This document shows, piece after piece, positions 44,880 through 56,314 of a stretch of DNA of 64,000 nucleotides. Position 1 is the stretch's first letter. Each line of letters opens with the position of its first letter. A program made the translations under genes and the position numbers. The DNA is from Arion vulgaris. Lineage: Eukaryota; Mollusca; Gastropoda; Stylommatophora; Arionidae. The notes beneath the pieces are model-generated. The model was not told the origin of the DNA. It saw only the letters and a list, made by a program, of their open reading frames with translations, and searched no databases. The stretch lies in the NCBI GenBank assembly GCA_020796225.1, contig CM036759.1:20905813-20969812 (forward strand), in the 5' to 3' direction.

Positions 44880-45055
44880 CGTTCTAGGGCAAGTTACCCT
44901 AGTAAATAAACAGCTAGCTGAAACCGGATGTGCCGGCCTAGTCACCATAGGCGCATAACCGCACAACGTAAAAAAACATTCTTGTCCAAGTTCAATTATA
45001 TATCACAATAAGAATTATAAAATTGGCTGCAAAGAACGAACACGAGAAGAGAGAT
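44880..45055 (+). mobile_element. SINE-2-like copy, 3' part
   Basis: GTTACCCTAGTAAATAAACA, GGCGCATAACCGCACAACGT and AAAGAACGAACACGAGAAGA combine SINE-2 and SINE-1 words, ending in a GAAGAGAG tail. Confidence 0.6.
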
Positions 45056-45594
45056 TCTTGAAGAAAACAATACTCAATGTATCAATAAGAGATAAACATC
45101 AGAAATTGTACAATCAAGTTCACAGTGGGTATAAAAGAAGCAACAGAATTCATCCAGACGCAGCAAGTCAAATAGTTCAGCCATATAACATGATTGTCTT
45201 CAAGTTATGTACAAAACGAGCAATGATACGCAGAGTAAACAGAAACTAAGTGAGAGGACGGCCATGCAGGTGCTCCTAGCATATAGGAGGACCCTGCCCC
45301 GCACACTAAATCTTACCTTCACACGTCAAGAGTGCAAGAGGAACAAAATGAGACAGACACAAAGCAAGATAAGATATAATAAATGGAATCTTCTATGTTC
45401 AAATATATTCTCAATGCACTAATGCTTTTATTCCATTCCTATTTCAGTCTCATCATAACAACCCAGTAAGTATCAAACATCAATATATAATAATGACTTC
45501 AATCTTGCTGTCTAGGGAATTAAAACACAAATGTCATGAACTTTAATATAAATCATATTTCTTGTTATTTTTTCTTTCTTTGTCCTTCTCTGCT

Positions 45595-47753
45595 TTTTTT
45601 GCCGCTAGGCGAGCAGGTTTAACTGATGATCGGTTTCGAGATAATGCAGCTGTCGCTTGATATGGTGTGGTATTGTGGAGTTTAAGATGTCTGTAACTCC
45701 ATCAACCCATCTTTTTCTTGGTCTGCCCTTCCTCTTGATGATTCCATTTTCAGGTTGTACGCTCCTGCAACTGGTGTATTCGGGTTCATTCTGACCAAGT
45801 GGCCAAACCATTTGAGTCTCTGTTTTTCAACAAATCTAATAGCAGGTGTTGTTCGACTGTTCTTCTAATTTCTTCATTTCTTATATGGTCTCTTTTTGTT
45901 TTATTTACTGCTTTCCTCAGGCATCTCATTTCGCATGTGGTAATTTTCCTTTCTTGTTCTTTTGTCAGTGCCCATGTTTGGCTCTTGTAGCACAGTGTTG
46001 GTATAAAGATTGAATTTATAATCTGTCTTTAGTCACTACTGGAATAGCTGGGTGTTTCAAAATTGGGGTAAGTTGGTATGTAATGTTGTTGGTTTGCTGG
46101 ATTCTAGTTTCGATCTTTCTGTCCAGTCTACTATCAGAAGTGAAGATACTTCCAAGGTATTTGAATTCTCTCACCTGCTTTAGCATTTGGTCATTTATTT
46201 TTATGTTGATATCTTTATGTTCTCTACTTATAGTCATGACTTCTGTCTTTTGAATATTGATCTTCATGTTGTATTTGAGGCAGCTATTGTTGAGTAAGTT
46301 TATGTGTTTTTGAAGCTGTTCAATATTATTATGGAATATACATTGGTCGTCAGCAAAGAGCAGTTCATTTTGTTGGTCTGCGTTGAGTGATGCTTCATCT
46401 ATTTTGGTGATACTATCCATGTATATAATAAAGAGAAGAGGTGATAATATACATCCTTGCCGTACTCTGATGTTACTGGAAACCAATTTGTGAGTCCGGC
46501 GCTTGTTCGTATGGCACTTTCACTTTCCATATATGGCTCTAACACAGTCTAGCAGTGTTCCTTTTATTCGTAGTTTTCGAGAACATCCCATAATATGTCT
46601 CTGTTAACCCTATCAAATGCCTTTTCTTGGTCTATGAAGGCTATATTCATTTGATTTTTGTGTTCTATAGTCTTTTCACTAATTTGTCTTAGAGCAAATA
46701 TTGCATCTGTGCACCCTTTTCCTTTTCTAAATCCAAACTGTTGTGGGCTGAGTGTTGGCTCCACAATTGGTCTTATTCGTTGCTCAAGAACTCTTGCAAA
46801 CATTTTTCCCACATGGCTTAGGAAGGAGATGCCTCTATATGTACTACAGTCTTGTTTTTACCTTTTTTCTTCCATATTGGTACTATAATAGCCTTTTGCC
46901 AATCTGAAGGGACAGTTCTTTCTTCCCATGCCTTCTTGAAGATGTAATGTACCCAGGTTACTCCTACTCTCCACACGCCTTTATTGCTTCTGCTGTTATT
47001 CCATCAATTCCTGCAGCCTTGTTCTTGGGCTTCTTAATAGCTTCTCTTTCCTCACTTACTAGTATTTCAGGTTCTTCAATGTTTGCATATCTCGGTTTGA
47101 ATGATCTTTATTCCAGTATCTGGTATATTCAAGAGGTCTGAAGTATTCTTCCATCTTTTCTGATCTTAACTTCTTCATGTATAGGTTTACCTTGACTATC
47201 ATTTATATATTCGGATGGCTGGAAGGGTTTGTCCCTTATTCTCATTTTTGCTATGGCCTTATAAAATTGTTTGCTGGACTCTACACATAATCTACTGAGA
47301 TTTTCACCATACATGGTCCAAGATTTTTCTTTCTCTTGCTTGATTACTCTGGCCGATGTCTGCCTTGCTAGTCTGTATTTATCATAATCGCTTTCTGAGT
47401 GTGATCTTATCCAGGTCTTATATGTTCTTTTTAATTTTTATTGCTTCTTTAACTTCATTATTCCACCATGCTGTTCTCTTTTTTCTCTGTTCCTCCTTTA
47501 AATGTGGTGCCACAATGCATTGTTAGACATTTCAAAAGAATACTCTTAAATTTTTGCCATGTTGTTTCAACGTTATCTTCTGGATATATGCTTCTACTAT
47601 AGCTCCCGTCATTTCTGTATTTATTATTCTTTCTATATCTGGATCATTTATTTTTCTGGTATCTATAATCTTGGTTCTTGCTGTCTTTCTATGTATTTTG
47701 CTAAGTGGTGTTTCATTGAGGTAGGCAATTAGTGGGCGGTGGTCTGTATTCAC
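45595..47753 (-). mobile_element. LINE-B, main part (5' side displaced by LINE-A)
   Basis: Minus-strand pieces in order: the end of the endonuclease (VNTDHRPLIAYLNETP, with the conserved D-H) at 47777-47700; a linker (47129-47314); RT with PQQFGFRKGKGCTDAIFALR and FIDQEKAFDRVNRDIL (46564-46812); RT core VRQGCILSPLLFIIYMDSIT and NELLFADDQCIFHNN (46016-46486); and the tail KGRPRKRWVDGVTDILN (45605-45811). The 3' end near 45595 is A/G-rich. Stops and frame changes separate the pieces. Its upstream side continues at 50961, beyond the inserted LINE-A. Confidence 0.88.
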
Positions 47754-50700
47754 GCCCTGTGCTGCCGGGGGCCGCAAGGAGCAAAGAGTAGCAGCACTGC
47801 GACCTACAAGGCATGTCGAAGAGGCGACTAATGGGTTTGGCGAGGGCTGGCTACCCTATCCAGCAGAAAATTTTAGCCACAAAATCCAACCAACCATGAA
47901 CAAGTCACATAAAAAAAAAATAAAACTGTGCCAGCCAAGAGGAAAGGAAGTCCTTCTAGAAGAGGTATGAAGCGATGCAGAGAAAGCCGCAAGGAGTCTA
48001 CACCGCAGATTATCTTCCTTCACCTAGGAAAAGCTCCAGAATTGGCACCTGGAATGTTAGAAGTATGTATCAAATGGGAAAGACAGCACAGGTTGTAAAT
48101 GAGATGAAATTTCACGGATTGGCATCTTGGGATTAGTGAAACTAGGTGGAATGGTGCAGGCAAACAACGTTAAAACACAGGAGAAACAATGCTGTTCTCA
48201 GGCCATATGGAAGAAAATGCCCCATAGTGAAGGAGTGGCTTTAATGCTATCTAAAGAAGCTGAGACTGCACTAATAAAGTGGGAAGCAGTGAGTCCTAGG
48301 ATAATCACAGCAACATTCAGAACCACCAAAAAGAAAGTATTCTTGAATGTGACCCAGTGTTATGCACCTACCAATGATAAAGAGGAAAAAGTAAAAGAGG
48401 AATTTTACATAAAACTTCAAAATACTATAGGTAATCAGAGAAATTGGAACATCAAAATTTTGATGGGTGACCTCAATGCCAAAATAGGTTCGGACAACAT
48501 AGGCTACGAGGAGATCATGGGGAAACACCGACTAGGAATAATGAACGAAAATGGAGAACTATTCACTAATTTCGTGCAGCTTAATCAATACGCTCATAGG
48601 TGGAAGTGTCTTTCCACATAAAAGAATACATAAAGCAACCTGGGTATCACCAGATCACAGAACAGAAAATCAAATTGACCACATATGCATAAACAAGAAA
48701 TTCAGGTCATCTCTACAAGATGTAAGGGTCCTAAGGGGGCAGATGTAGATTCGATCACCATTTGCTGATAAGTAAAATTAAACTGAAGCTTAAGCGGTAC
48801 ATAACATCCCATGAACATAGACACCAATATAATGTAGGATACCTCAGAAGTCAAGAAACAAAGAAACAGTTCACGGTCACAGTCTCTAATAAGTATGAGG
48901 TGTTGTGGCAATTAGAAGATGAGGTGAGTGCTGAAGAATGCTGGCAGCAAGCCAAAAATATTTGGAATGAAACATGCACAGAGGTATTAGGAAAGAAGGA
49001 GCGGAATCATAAGGCATGGATAACTCCAGAAACTCTCAAGGAAATAGAAGAAAGGAAAAGAGGAAAGCAGATTTAAATAATAGCAAAACTAGAACTGCCA
49101 AAGCCATAGCCCAGGAAAAGTACACAGAAGCTAGCAAGAAAGTGAAGAAACAAATAAAGTTAGATAAAAGACAATACAGAGAAGATCTAGCAAGAGAAGC
49201 AGAGGTAGCTGCAGGAAAAGGAAACCTTAGGGATCTTTACAATATCACTAGAAAGCTAGCAGGAAAATACAGACCATCAAATGGGTTGATCAAAATAGTA
49301 GTGGGGAAACTATCACTAATGTTAGAGACCAAATGGAAAGATGGATGGAATACTTCAAGGAACTCCTGAACAGACCAGCACCTACAAACCCCCAGATATC
49401 CAACCGGCAGAAATTGACTTGACATCAACTGTGAGAAACCATCCAAGGAGGAGATTAGTAAAGCCATTAAACTTTAAAAGATGGAAAAGCGGCGGTCCAG
49501 ATGGTATTCCAGCAGAGGCGGTTAAAGCCAACATAAACACATCCACAGAAATACTGTATAAATTATTTAGCAGAATCTGGGAGACCGAAGAAATACCAGC
49601 AAACTGGAGAGAAGGATACCTGGTGAAGCTACCAAAGAAAGGGACCTTCAGAAGTGTGAAAACTATAGGGAATAATGCTGTTGTCAGTACCTGGGAAAAT
49701 ACTACAGAGTCATCCTGAGAGACTGAGAGATACCATCGATATAAAGCTAAGAGATGAACAGGCAGGCTTCCGACCACCAAATAGATCCTGTGCTGACCAG
49801 ATAGCCACATTACGTAAATAATAGAGCAAAGTATTGAATGGAAATCCCCACTTTATATCGGATTTGTTGATTATGAGAAGGCTTTGACAGTATTGATAGG
49901 AAACCCTTTGAAATTAATGAGGCATTATGGAATCCTACAGAAAATTATTAACCTAATAAAAGCAACATATACAGATATGAAATGTAGAGTTCTTCATGAA
50001 GGTAAACTAACAGATACTTTCGAATAGAAACAGGAGGCGTCAGGATGTCTTCTATCACCTTGTTGTTCTTACTGACAATAGACTGGATTATGAAGACCAC
50101 AGTAACTAACACCAGAAATGGAATCCAATGGACTCTGACAGAGCAACTAGATGATCTGGACTTCGCTGATGATATAGCCCTTCTGTCACATACACAAAAT
50201 CAGATGCAGGATAAGCTTAACACATTGAATCAAAGGTCCCAGCAACTAGGGCTGAACATTCATAAGGGAAAGACAAAGATATTGAGAATTAACCAAGCAA
50301 CGACAACTCGATCTCCTGGGGAAATCCACTTCAAGAGGTAGAATCATTCACATATTTGGGCAGCAACGTAGACAAAGAGGGTGGAACAGATAGAGATGTT
50401 AAAATAAGAATACAGAAGGCAAGGGGAGCTTTCATTGCACTGGGAAACATTGGAAGTCCAAAGAAATCAAATCTAGAACAAAAATTTTGATATTTAACTC
50501 TAATGTTAAAGCAGTTCTACTGTATGGGTCAGAAACATGGAGAACAACTAAAACAATAGCGCATAAATTGCAAACATTCATCAACTGGTGTCTGCGCAGA
50601 ATAGAGGGAATAAGATGGTATGATAGGGTCACAAATGAGGAACTTATGGAGAGAACAAGACAGATTCCAGTGAACGAACAGGTTAAAAAAGACGCTGGCG

Positions 50701-50947
50701 CTGGATAGGACACACTTAGTAAACCGGAGGGGAATATAACAAGAAGGGTCCTTGCCTGAACCCGAGGGACAGCGAAGGAAAGGGAGGCCGAGAAATACAT
50801 GGAGACGAGATTTGAAGGCAGAGATCAACAATATAAAGAAGAGCTGAGGGAGCTGCAGGAGATAGCTAGAGATAGGAAGACTTGGCATGAGTTGGTTGAG
50901 GGCCCATGCCCCAACCCGGGGTAAAAAGGCAAAGAGAGAGAGAGAGA
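47754..50947 (+). mobile_element. LINE-A, RTE-like, near full length, inserted into LINE-B
   Basis: GGTCTGTATTCAC flanks it at 47741-47753 and 50948-50960 (13-bp TSD). The 5' leader (47754-48000) holds the SINE-2-like head. The AP endonuclease runs from RIGTWNVRSMYQMGKTAQVV (48030) through LMGDLNAKIGSDN (48460) to WVSPDHRTENQIDHICINK (48640) and a frame-shifted DSDH site (48740). RT follows with WKSGGPDGIPAEAVKANI (49480), RNEQAGFRP-like (49755), LDFADDIALLSHTQNQMQ (50155) and LLYGSETWRTTKTIAHKLQT (50520). It ends WHELVEG and (GA)n. At least five frame changes make it inactive. Length about 3.2 kb, typical of RTE elements. Confidence 0.92.
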
Positions 50948-50960
50948 GGTCTGTATTCAC

Positions 50961-51030
50961 TGTTGTGTTTGGGATTACTCTGTCTTACTTGTTATCCAAG
51001 ATTACTTGTTATCCAAGTTTGTGTTTAGTT
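50961..51030 (-). mobile_element. LINE-B, piece upstream of the LINE-A insertion
   Basis: Read on the minus strand across the TSD, DRVIPNTTVNTDHRPL is continuous, as expected for the end of a LINE endonuclease. Farther out, ACTTGTTATCCAAG is duplicated and the match is lost. Confidence 0.6.
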
Positions 51031-51700
51031 ATTTTTTTAAAACGTTTTAATTTGCACATTTTTAGAAATCTGTGCAATTTGTTAGACTAATCATGGAATA
51101 AACATTTTCTTAAAATTGTAGGATATCATAGACTTGCACCTTATATCTCATTGGGGCAGAGCATCGTGATACTGATATCTTATGTTTAGAAATGTATAAA
51201 CTCAAATCATCCAATATGACAATTTATATTATGAGTCTTGACAATAATATCTCATTATATAAAGCAATCTTAGAACTCATGTTTTTTTAAATCTCATTTC
51301 TTTACATATCTCATTATTTATCCAAATTCTCATCTGATTATATCTTAGGGTTTGTTATTTGCTATTAGTTAATTAAACAAAGGACCTCATAGAACATAAG
51401 ACAGATACAGGTGTTCAGTCTCCTCCAGTAGATGTATGCAGCTGATGTTTTATGTTAATTTGCTAGTTACATACACTCCTTGTTCAACACTCCTTGAATG
51501 TTCAGTCAAACTCATGTAACAAATTCTCACAATTGCAGTATAAATGCATCATAAAATTCCTTGTTATCATCCACTATACTATTGCTACACAGTGTTTTAT
51601 CCTCATTATTCAGCTCTAACATCTCGGACTAGATAAGTTTGTAGACTAGATAGGTTTGTATACATGTCTGCCAGCTCATTGCTGAGGGCATCTGTATGAT
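51030..51700. other. Intronic sequence, no gene seen
   Basis: AT-rich intron 4 DNA without a supported feature. Confidence 0.4.
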
Positions 51701-51714
51701 CAGGTATTTGATCC

Positions 51715-51895
51715 AAGTAGACCCTAGTTAGAAGCATCTAACCTCTGAAGTCGGAGAAGGCACGCCTGTATGGCCGGGGTGGGACACTGATTAATAAGAA
51801 AAGCAGGCTTTCACGCAAAATTCAGTCAGAAGCGTCAGTTCCAGGCGCACTGACTATGCCTGAATTCATAGCAGGCGAATGCAAGAAGAAGAAGC
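51715..51895 (+). mobile_element. SINE-3-like 3' part
   Basis: CCTCTGAAGTCGGAG, AATAAGAAAAGCAGGC and CTATGCCTGAATTCATAG parallel 7160-7290. It ends GCAAGAAGAAGAAGC. Confidence 0.6.
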
Positions 51896-51899
51896 ATCT

Positions 51900-52568
51900 A
51901 TGGATGCGATCCATTCATCCTGACACAGGCCATATTAGATCTTTCAAAGCAAATATAGAATTGCACTCGAATTGGAGCCTATGTGAGCCATTGGAAAGCA
52001 GCAATATATGTTCTGTATGCTCCATCATACGAATTGGCAAAGCAACATCAGCTTTTAAAGGTCTAAATAAAATATGGAACTGCAAGTTATATAGTATTAA
52101 AACTAAATTACGAATTTTCAATTCAAATGTTGTATCAATCCTAACATATGCCAAGAGTTGGAAAATGACTAAAGATATAGAAACAAGTTGAATGCATTTG
52201 AAAATAGATGTCTGAAAAATAATGAATATAAAATGGAACGAATTCAGAAGTGATGAAATCAGAGACATGTCTGGTCAACCACTAGTGACAACTGTTATAA
52301 GAAAGAGAAGATGGAGATATGTTGACACACCTTGAGGAGAAATGATCAACGAATATCAAAGCAGGATTGAAGTGGGATGCAAAGGGTTCAAGAAAGAGAG
52401 GTCGACCTAAGGAGACCCGGGCTAACTTTGCTGAGAGAGGTAGGAAATATCGGTCTCAGTTCCATGGATGAGATTGATCGAGTTGCCCAGGATAGAGCGG
52501 TATGGAGAAATTACTTGCAGGCCCTATGTAACGTATAACGGTACGAGAGGAATTATTATTATTATTAT
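51900..52568 (+). mobile_element. LINE-D 3' end, copy 1 of a tandem pair
   Basis: Encodes SAFKGLNKIWNCKLYSIKTK, then RIFNSNVVSILTYAKSWKMT, and later a decayed RWRYVDT-like and AQDRAVWRNYLQAL end, closing in (ATT)n. Stops and shifts are present. Confidence 0.75.
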
Positions 52569-52572
52569 TATT

Positions 52573-53075
52573 CTCCATCAGCTTTTAAAAGTCTAAATAA
52601 AATATGGAATTGCAAGTTATATAATATTAAAACTAAATTACGAGTTTTCAATTCAAATGTATCAATCCTAACATATGCCAGTGAGAGTTGGAAAATGATT
52701 AAAGATATTGAAAGCAAGTTGAATGCATTTGAAAATAGATGTATGCGAAAAATAATGAATATAAATGGAACGAATTCAGAGAATTGATGAAATCGGAGAA
52801 ATGTCTGGCACATAGTGACAACTTTATAAGAAAGAGAAGATGGAGATATGTTGGACACACCTTGAGGAGAAATGATCAACGAATATGAAAGGAGGTATTG
52901 AAGTGGGATGCAAAGGGTTCAAGAAAGAGGAAAACCTAAGAGACCCTGAAATAACTTTGCTGAGAGAGGCAAGAAATATCGGTCTCAGTTCCATTGCCCA
53001 GGATAGAGCGGTATGGAGAAATTACTTGCAGGCCCTATGTAACGATAACGGTACGAGAGGAATTATTATTATTGT
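52573..53075 (+). mobile_element. LINE-D 3' end, copy 2 of a tandem pair
   Basis: Repeats 52040-52560 with differences (CATCAGCTTTTAAAAGTC start, AACGGTACGAGAGGAATTAT end). It begins directly after the (ATT)n tail of copy 1. Confidence 0.8.
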
Positions 53076-53079
53076 TATG

Positions 53080-53250
53080 CTCCATGTAAGAGACAACTGA
53101 GGTAGGGGTCTAGGAAAGCTACCCTAATAAATAAAAATCTTTACAGATATCGTATGTACTGGCCTAGTTGTAGGCACATAACTGGCACAACATACAACCG
53201 TTCTGAGGCTCAGATCATATACAGATCACAAAGAGTGGTTTAATAGGTTT
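53080..53250 (+). mobile_element. SINE-2 copy
   Basis: GTAAGAGACAACTGAGGTAG, AGCTACCCTAATAAATAAA, GGCACATAACTGGCACAAC and ATCACAAAGAGTGGTTTAA match 27980-28150. The head is missing. Confidence 0.7.
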
Positions 53251-53392
53251 TTATAATGAAGCATTAGAAGAATTGCTTAGTGAATCCATTATCAGGTCTA
53301 AAAATACCATCACTTCCATATGCTGATAGAGTAGACATTCTATGATAGAGTAAGGTTTACCATTTGAAATACTTGAATTCTTTTACTTACAG

Positions 53393-53470
53393 GCTGTTCC
53401 ACTTCTGTCCCAGTGTCTTTCATTCAGGAAGCAAGATACACATAGAGGGTACTCCAACAGGTGGCCAAAG
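53393..53470 (+). CDS. Galectin coding exon 5 (start of CRD2), apparent 1-base excess
   Basis: Acceptor CTTACAG, donor AAG|GTACAT. The phase-0 entry from exon 4 gives AVPLLSQ. The galectin pattern VFHSGSKIHIEGTPTGGQR, needed to join exon 6, lies in another frame. The exon is 78 bases where 77 (3n+2, as in exon 2, which has 92) is needed. The shift falls in the TCCCAG run at about 53411. Either this is a real disabling insertion, a C-run sequencing error, or an unseen linker exon changes the incoming phase. Confidence 0.75.
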
Positions 53471-53540
53471 GTACATTGGTGTAGCAGTGAAAACTACAAT
53501 ATTGTGTTGTTACTGGGTATTGGTCATGCATACATTAAAG

Positions 53541-53810
53541 ACATGGGGGTCTCAATTGCTAAGAGGTTAGGTCGTTAGCCTTTGGTATTGAAAGTCATAT
53601 TGAAAGGTCTGAGTTCAAATCTGGACCAAGACACATGTGCAATTTTTTAATGAGATCCCTAGGACTGTTGCCAGAGCTACGGTGTTCATGATCTTGGCAG
53701 ATGACATGCCATCTCTGCCGACAGTGACGGCTTAATGGAGAAACCCGTGCAATGAAGCCAATCTTTCCCCTTTAGACCCTTTTGGACATTAAAGGCTACA
53801 CATGGTCTAT
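53541..53810 (+). mobile_element. SINE-4 copy
   Basis: B-box-like GAGTTCAAATC and the body words CCCTAGGACTGTTGCCAGAG and GTGCAATGAAGCCAATC match the reverse complement of 16330-16572. It starts 70 bases after galectin exon 5. Confidence 0.75.
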
Positions 53811-53839
53811 GTTTGATAATTTGAAAATACTTCTTTCAC

Positions 53840-54225
53840 CATATGCGTTCTTGTGAAATATCAAATTTTGAGATAAGGTGCTTTACTGAAATATCAAATT
53901 TGAGATAAGGTGCTTTTATAAAACTTAAATTGATGTTGCAACCAAATAAGCTTTACACAAGGTTATTAAAGTTTACAAATCATATTTAGGACTACCTTTT
54001 TCATTTTTGATATACATTTTCATTTGGTACATAGTTTAAATAGTTTTTTCCTATTATTGAGTTACATTCTGTTGACTTGCTCTTTTACTTGGCCATATTT
54101 TCTATAACATACAACATAGAAAAATTTGTATCAAAATCATCTTGAGCCTTATGTACGCTGGTGATGATCATGGCTATCATAAACAAATACATTATATCTT
54201 CCATTGTAAACAGTATTAGAGAAAT
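53840..54225. other. Intronic sequence, no gene seen
   Basis: AT-rich intron 5 DNA. TGAAATATCAAATTT is duplicated at about 53855 and 53888. Confidence 0.4.
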
Positions 54226-54229
54226 AATA

Positions 54230-54370
54230 TTTGGTTATTGGTTACTAAACTGATGTCACAGCACTCGGGCAGACCCATAGGTGCTCAGACCGATAGGTGC
54301 TAAAGTCTCCCCAGCAGATGTCGAAGGGTATGCATACTGATAGTTATTGTGGCTCACTGGTTAAATGCAG
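54230..54370 (-). mobile_element. LINE-H 3' end remnant
   Basis: TTGGTTACTAAACTGATGTC, GGGCAGACCCATAGGTGCTC and CATACTGATAG match 57000-57105. Confidence 0.7.
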
Positions 54371-54374
54371 TCCT

Positions 54375-54640
54375 ATTAACCCAACGGGACTGCAGAGCCA
54401 ATATATCGGTTCAGAGTAATGTTCATGATGTCGCAGAACCGATATATCAGCTTTTGGATGTCTGTTCATGGAAACGAATGTATCTTCACAACCCCTTTAC
54501 TGAAGTTAAAAAATCTTCAGAAATGGAAAGTATATATATGTAGGTACATTACTATCTCATTTAACAAAGATTTGAAAGAGGGAAAGCAGTGTATTATTGT
54601 GTTCAAGTCAAGTCATTTGTTTTAAACGTTAATGTTTCCA
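54375..54640 (+). mobile_element. hAT fragment (5' region)
   Basis: Parallels 29985-30230 of the hAT element: ACCGATATATCAGCTTTTGG, AAACGAATG, TTACTGAAGTTAAAAAATC, TAGGTACATT and GAAAGAGGGAAAGCA. The transposase proper is missing. Confidence 0.75.
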
Positions 54641-54936
54641 ACGATGTTTACAGTGCAATCTTGAGTACTGTTAGATCAAATTATAACTTGTGATAGTAAG
54701 ATTTTATTGATGGTAATAATGGCATTTGATTGTTTATGAAATGCAGTATCGATAGTTGTAAGTCTAATGTAATAATTGCATCTAAAGAATGGGCGTTCCA
54801 CATTCCATTTATGTCCACACTCAGAAGTGAATATTATAAAAACTACTGCACCTAGTTAGATGAAACTTATAGAATATGTTCCCACATGGATTATCTTCAT
54901 TTAACTGCTACTTCTGGAAACATCTATCAATATTAA

Positions 54937-55212
54937 CTCTTTCCACGCTTTAAGCCGCACACTGCGCCATAGAGTTGCTTCCTTATAAGAAGTCTTTCTA
55001 GTTTTACTTCTACTATTTTACTTCTATTTTACTTCTACTATTTTACTTCTACTATTTTTAACCTTGTTATTCTATTGGGTTGTCCGACTTCTTCAATTTA
55101 GTATATAATAATATATATATGTTTATTTATTGACAAGTAGTTGGGATGGGGTTTTTTTTAACTTCCTTGAATTAACTGCTTAAAAATTGAGGAAATAACT
55201 GCGTGGAAAGAG
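54937..55212 (-). mobile_element. TTAA-type MITE (family M2), copy 2
   Basis: TTAA at 54933-54936 and 55213-55216. Ends CTCTTTCCACGC and GCGTGGAAAGAG are inverted. Opposite orientation to 41980-42230. Confidence 0.88.
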
Positions 55213-55229
55213 TTAAGATGTAGTACAAA

Positions 55230-56090
55230 CCCGAGAGTAAAAATATTTTTATGATTTTTTTTCAAAATAGTCATGCTACAATAATCTAATTTTCTCAAAC
55301 GTATATCACCTGATGTAAAATATTATTATATTAATGTATTCCACATCTAATTAGCAACAATTTAATATATAATATGTTATACTTTAGAGAAACAGTACTA
55401 GAGTTATAAAGGTTTAAACTAATTGACATTGAATGTTAAATTTGAATCACAAAATAAATGCATCCAGAGGTCAAAATAATACATAGCGAAAGGGTTAAAA
55501 AAAAAAGAGAAACAATGCATTCACCTACAGTGAAACATACTGAATAATTTGAAAATGTTACTTTGTAAAATATATTAGAAAAACAGTACATTCACCTAAT
55601 TTGAAAGGTTTCCAAAGTTTGGAAATAAGAATACATTTTCTGAATTTTCCAGAATTCTAATATATTGACACAATAAAAACAGAAGACTGCTGAAGACCAT
55701 ACCAAAAAAGGATTAAATATAGACGGCTGTAGGAATAGTAAGGTAATAATATCAAAAGATGGAGAGACAAGTCAGTTAGATTGTAGCAATGGCGAAACAA
55801 GTAAAAACAATTTCTACAATCATTGCTACGTAGTTTTACTGCAGTCTTCCCCTATATCGATAGTTAGATTGTACCAATAAAGCCAAGTACAGGCGTATTG
55901 AAAATTCATTGCAGTCAGTCTTAAGAGGAAGCACATATTCTGATATGATTATGATCAATATTGGCTTTGTTGTTCATGTTTTCTGCAATTCAGATTGTGA
56001 ATAATTCTGTATCAATGCTCAGACAAAAGCACTGTGCTTGAGACACACATAAGATATACAATCATTCTTCAACTGATCACAAACATTTTT
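55230..56090. other. Intronic sequence, no gene seen
   Basis: AT-rich intron 5 DNA. TAGTTTTACTGCAGTC near 55832 matches the tail of the Penelope-like element (14707-14718 region), possibly a tiny remnant. Confidence 0.4.
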
Positions 56091-56100
56091 TTGTTTTCAG

Positions 56101-56314
56101 ATTCACTGTCTACTTGTTGCATGGTCCATCAGTTGATCATGATGTGTCTTTCTGCTTGGATTTCCGTTTTAAGTTTGGCAGTCAAATCAACAAAGTGATC
56201 CGAAACAGTAAATTTGGTGGCAAATGGGGTACTGAGGAAGCTCATGACCGATTCCCTCTCACAGCTAATGAGCGATTTGAGCTAGTGATCAAAAGGAAGG
56301 ATAACAGTTTTAAG
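56101..56314 (+). CDS. Galectin coding exon 6 (CRD2 core)
   Basis: After one base (completing Arg) it reads FTVYLLHGPSVDHDVSFCLD, FRFKFGSQINKVIRNSKFGG, KWGTEEAHDRFPLTANERFE, then LVIKRKDNSFK. WGTEE and VIRNS mark a galectin domain. The H-x-N-P-R site reads C-L-D-F-R, again lacking His and Asn. The acceptor has a strong T-run (TTTTTTGTTTTCAG). The donor AAG|GTAAGC has been copied in tandem downstream. Confidence 0.95.

Noticed and set aside
49382..49810. 142-codon minus-strand ORF
   Set aside because: Antisense of the LINE-A reverse transcriptase.
50529..50960. 143-codon minus-strand ORF
   Set aside because: Antisense of the LINE-A C-terminal region.
53364..53570. Exon 5 read from the ATG at 53364 as a separate small gene
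   Set aside because: The acceptor at 53391-53392, the donor at 53471 and galectin residues only between them show an internal exon.
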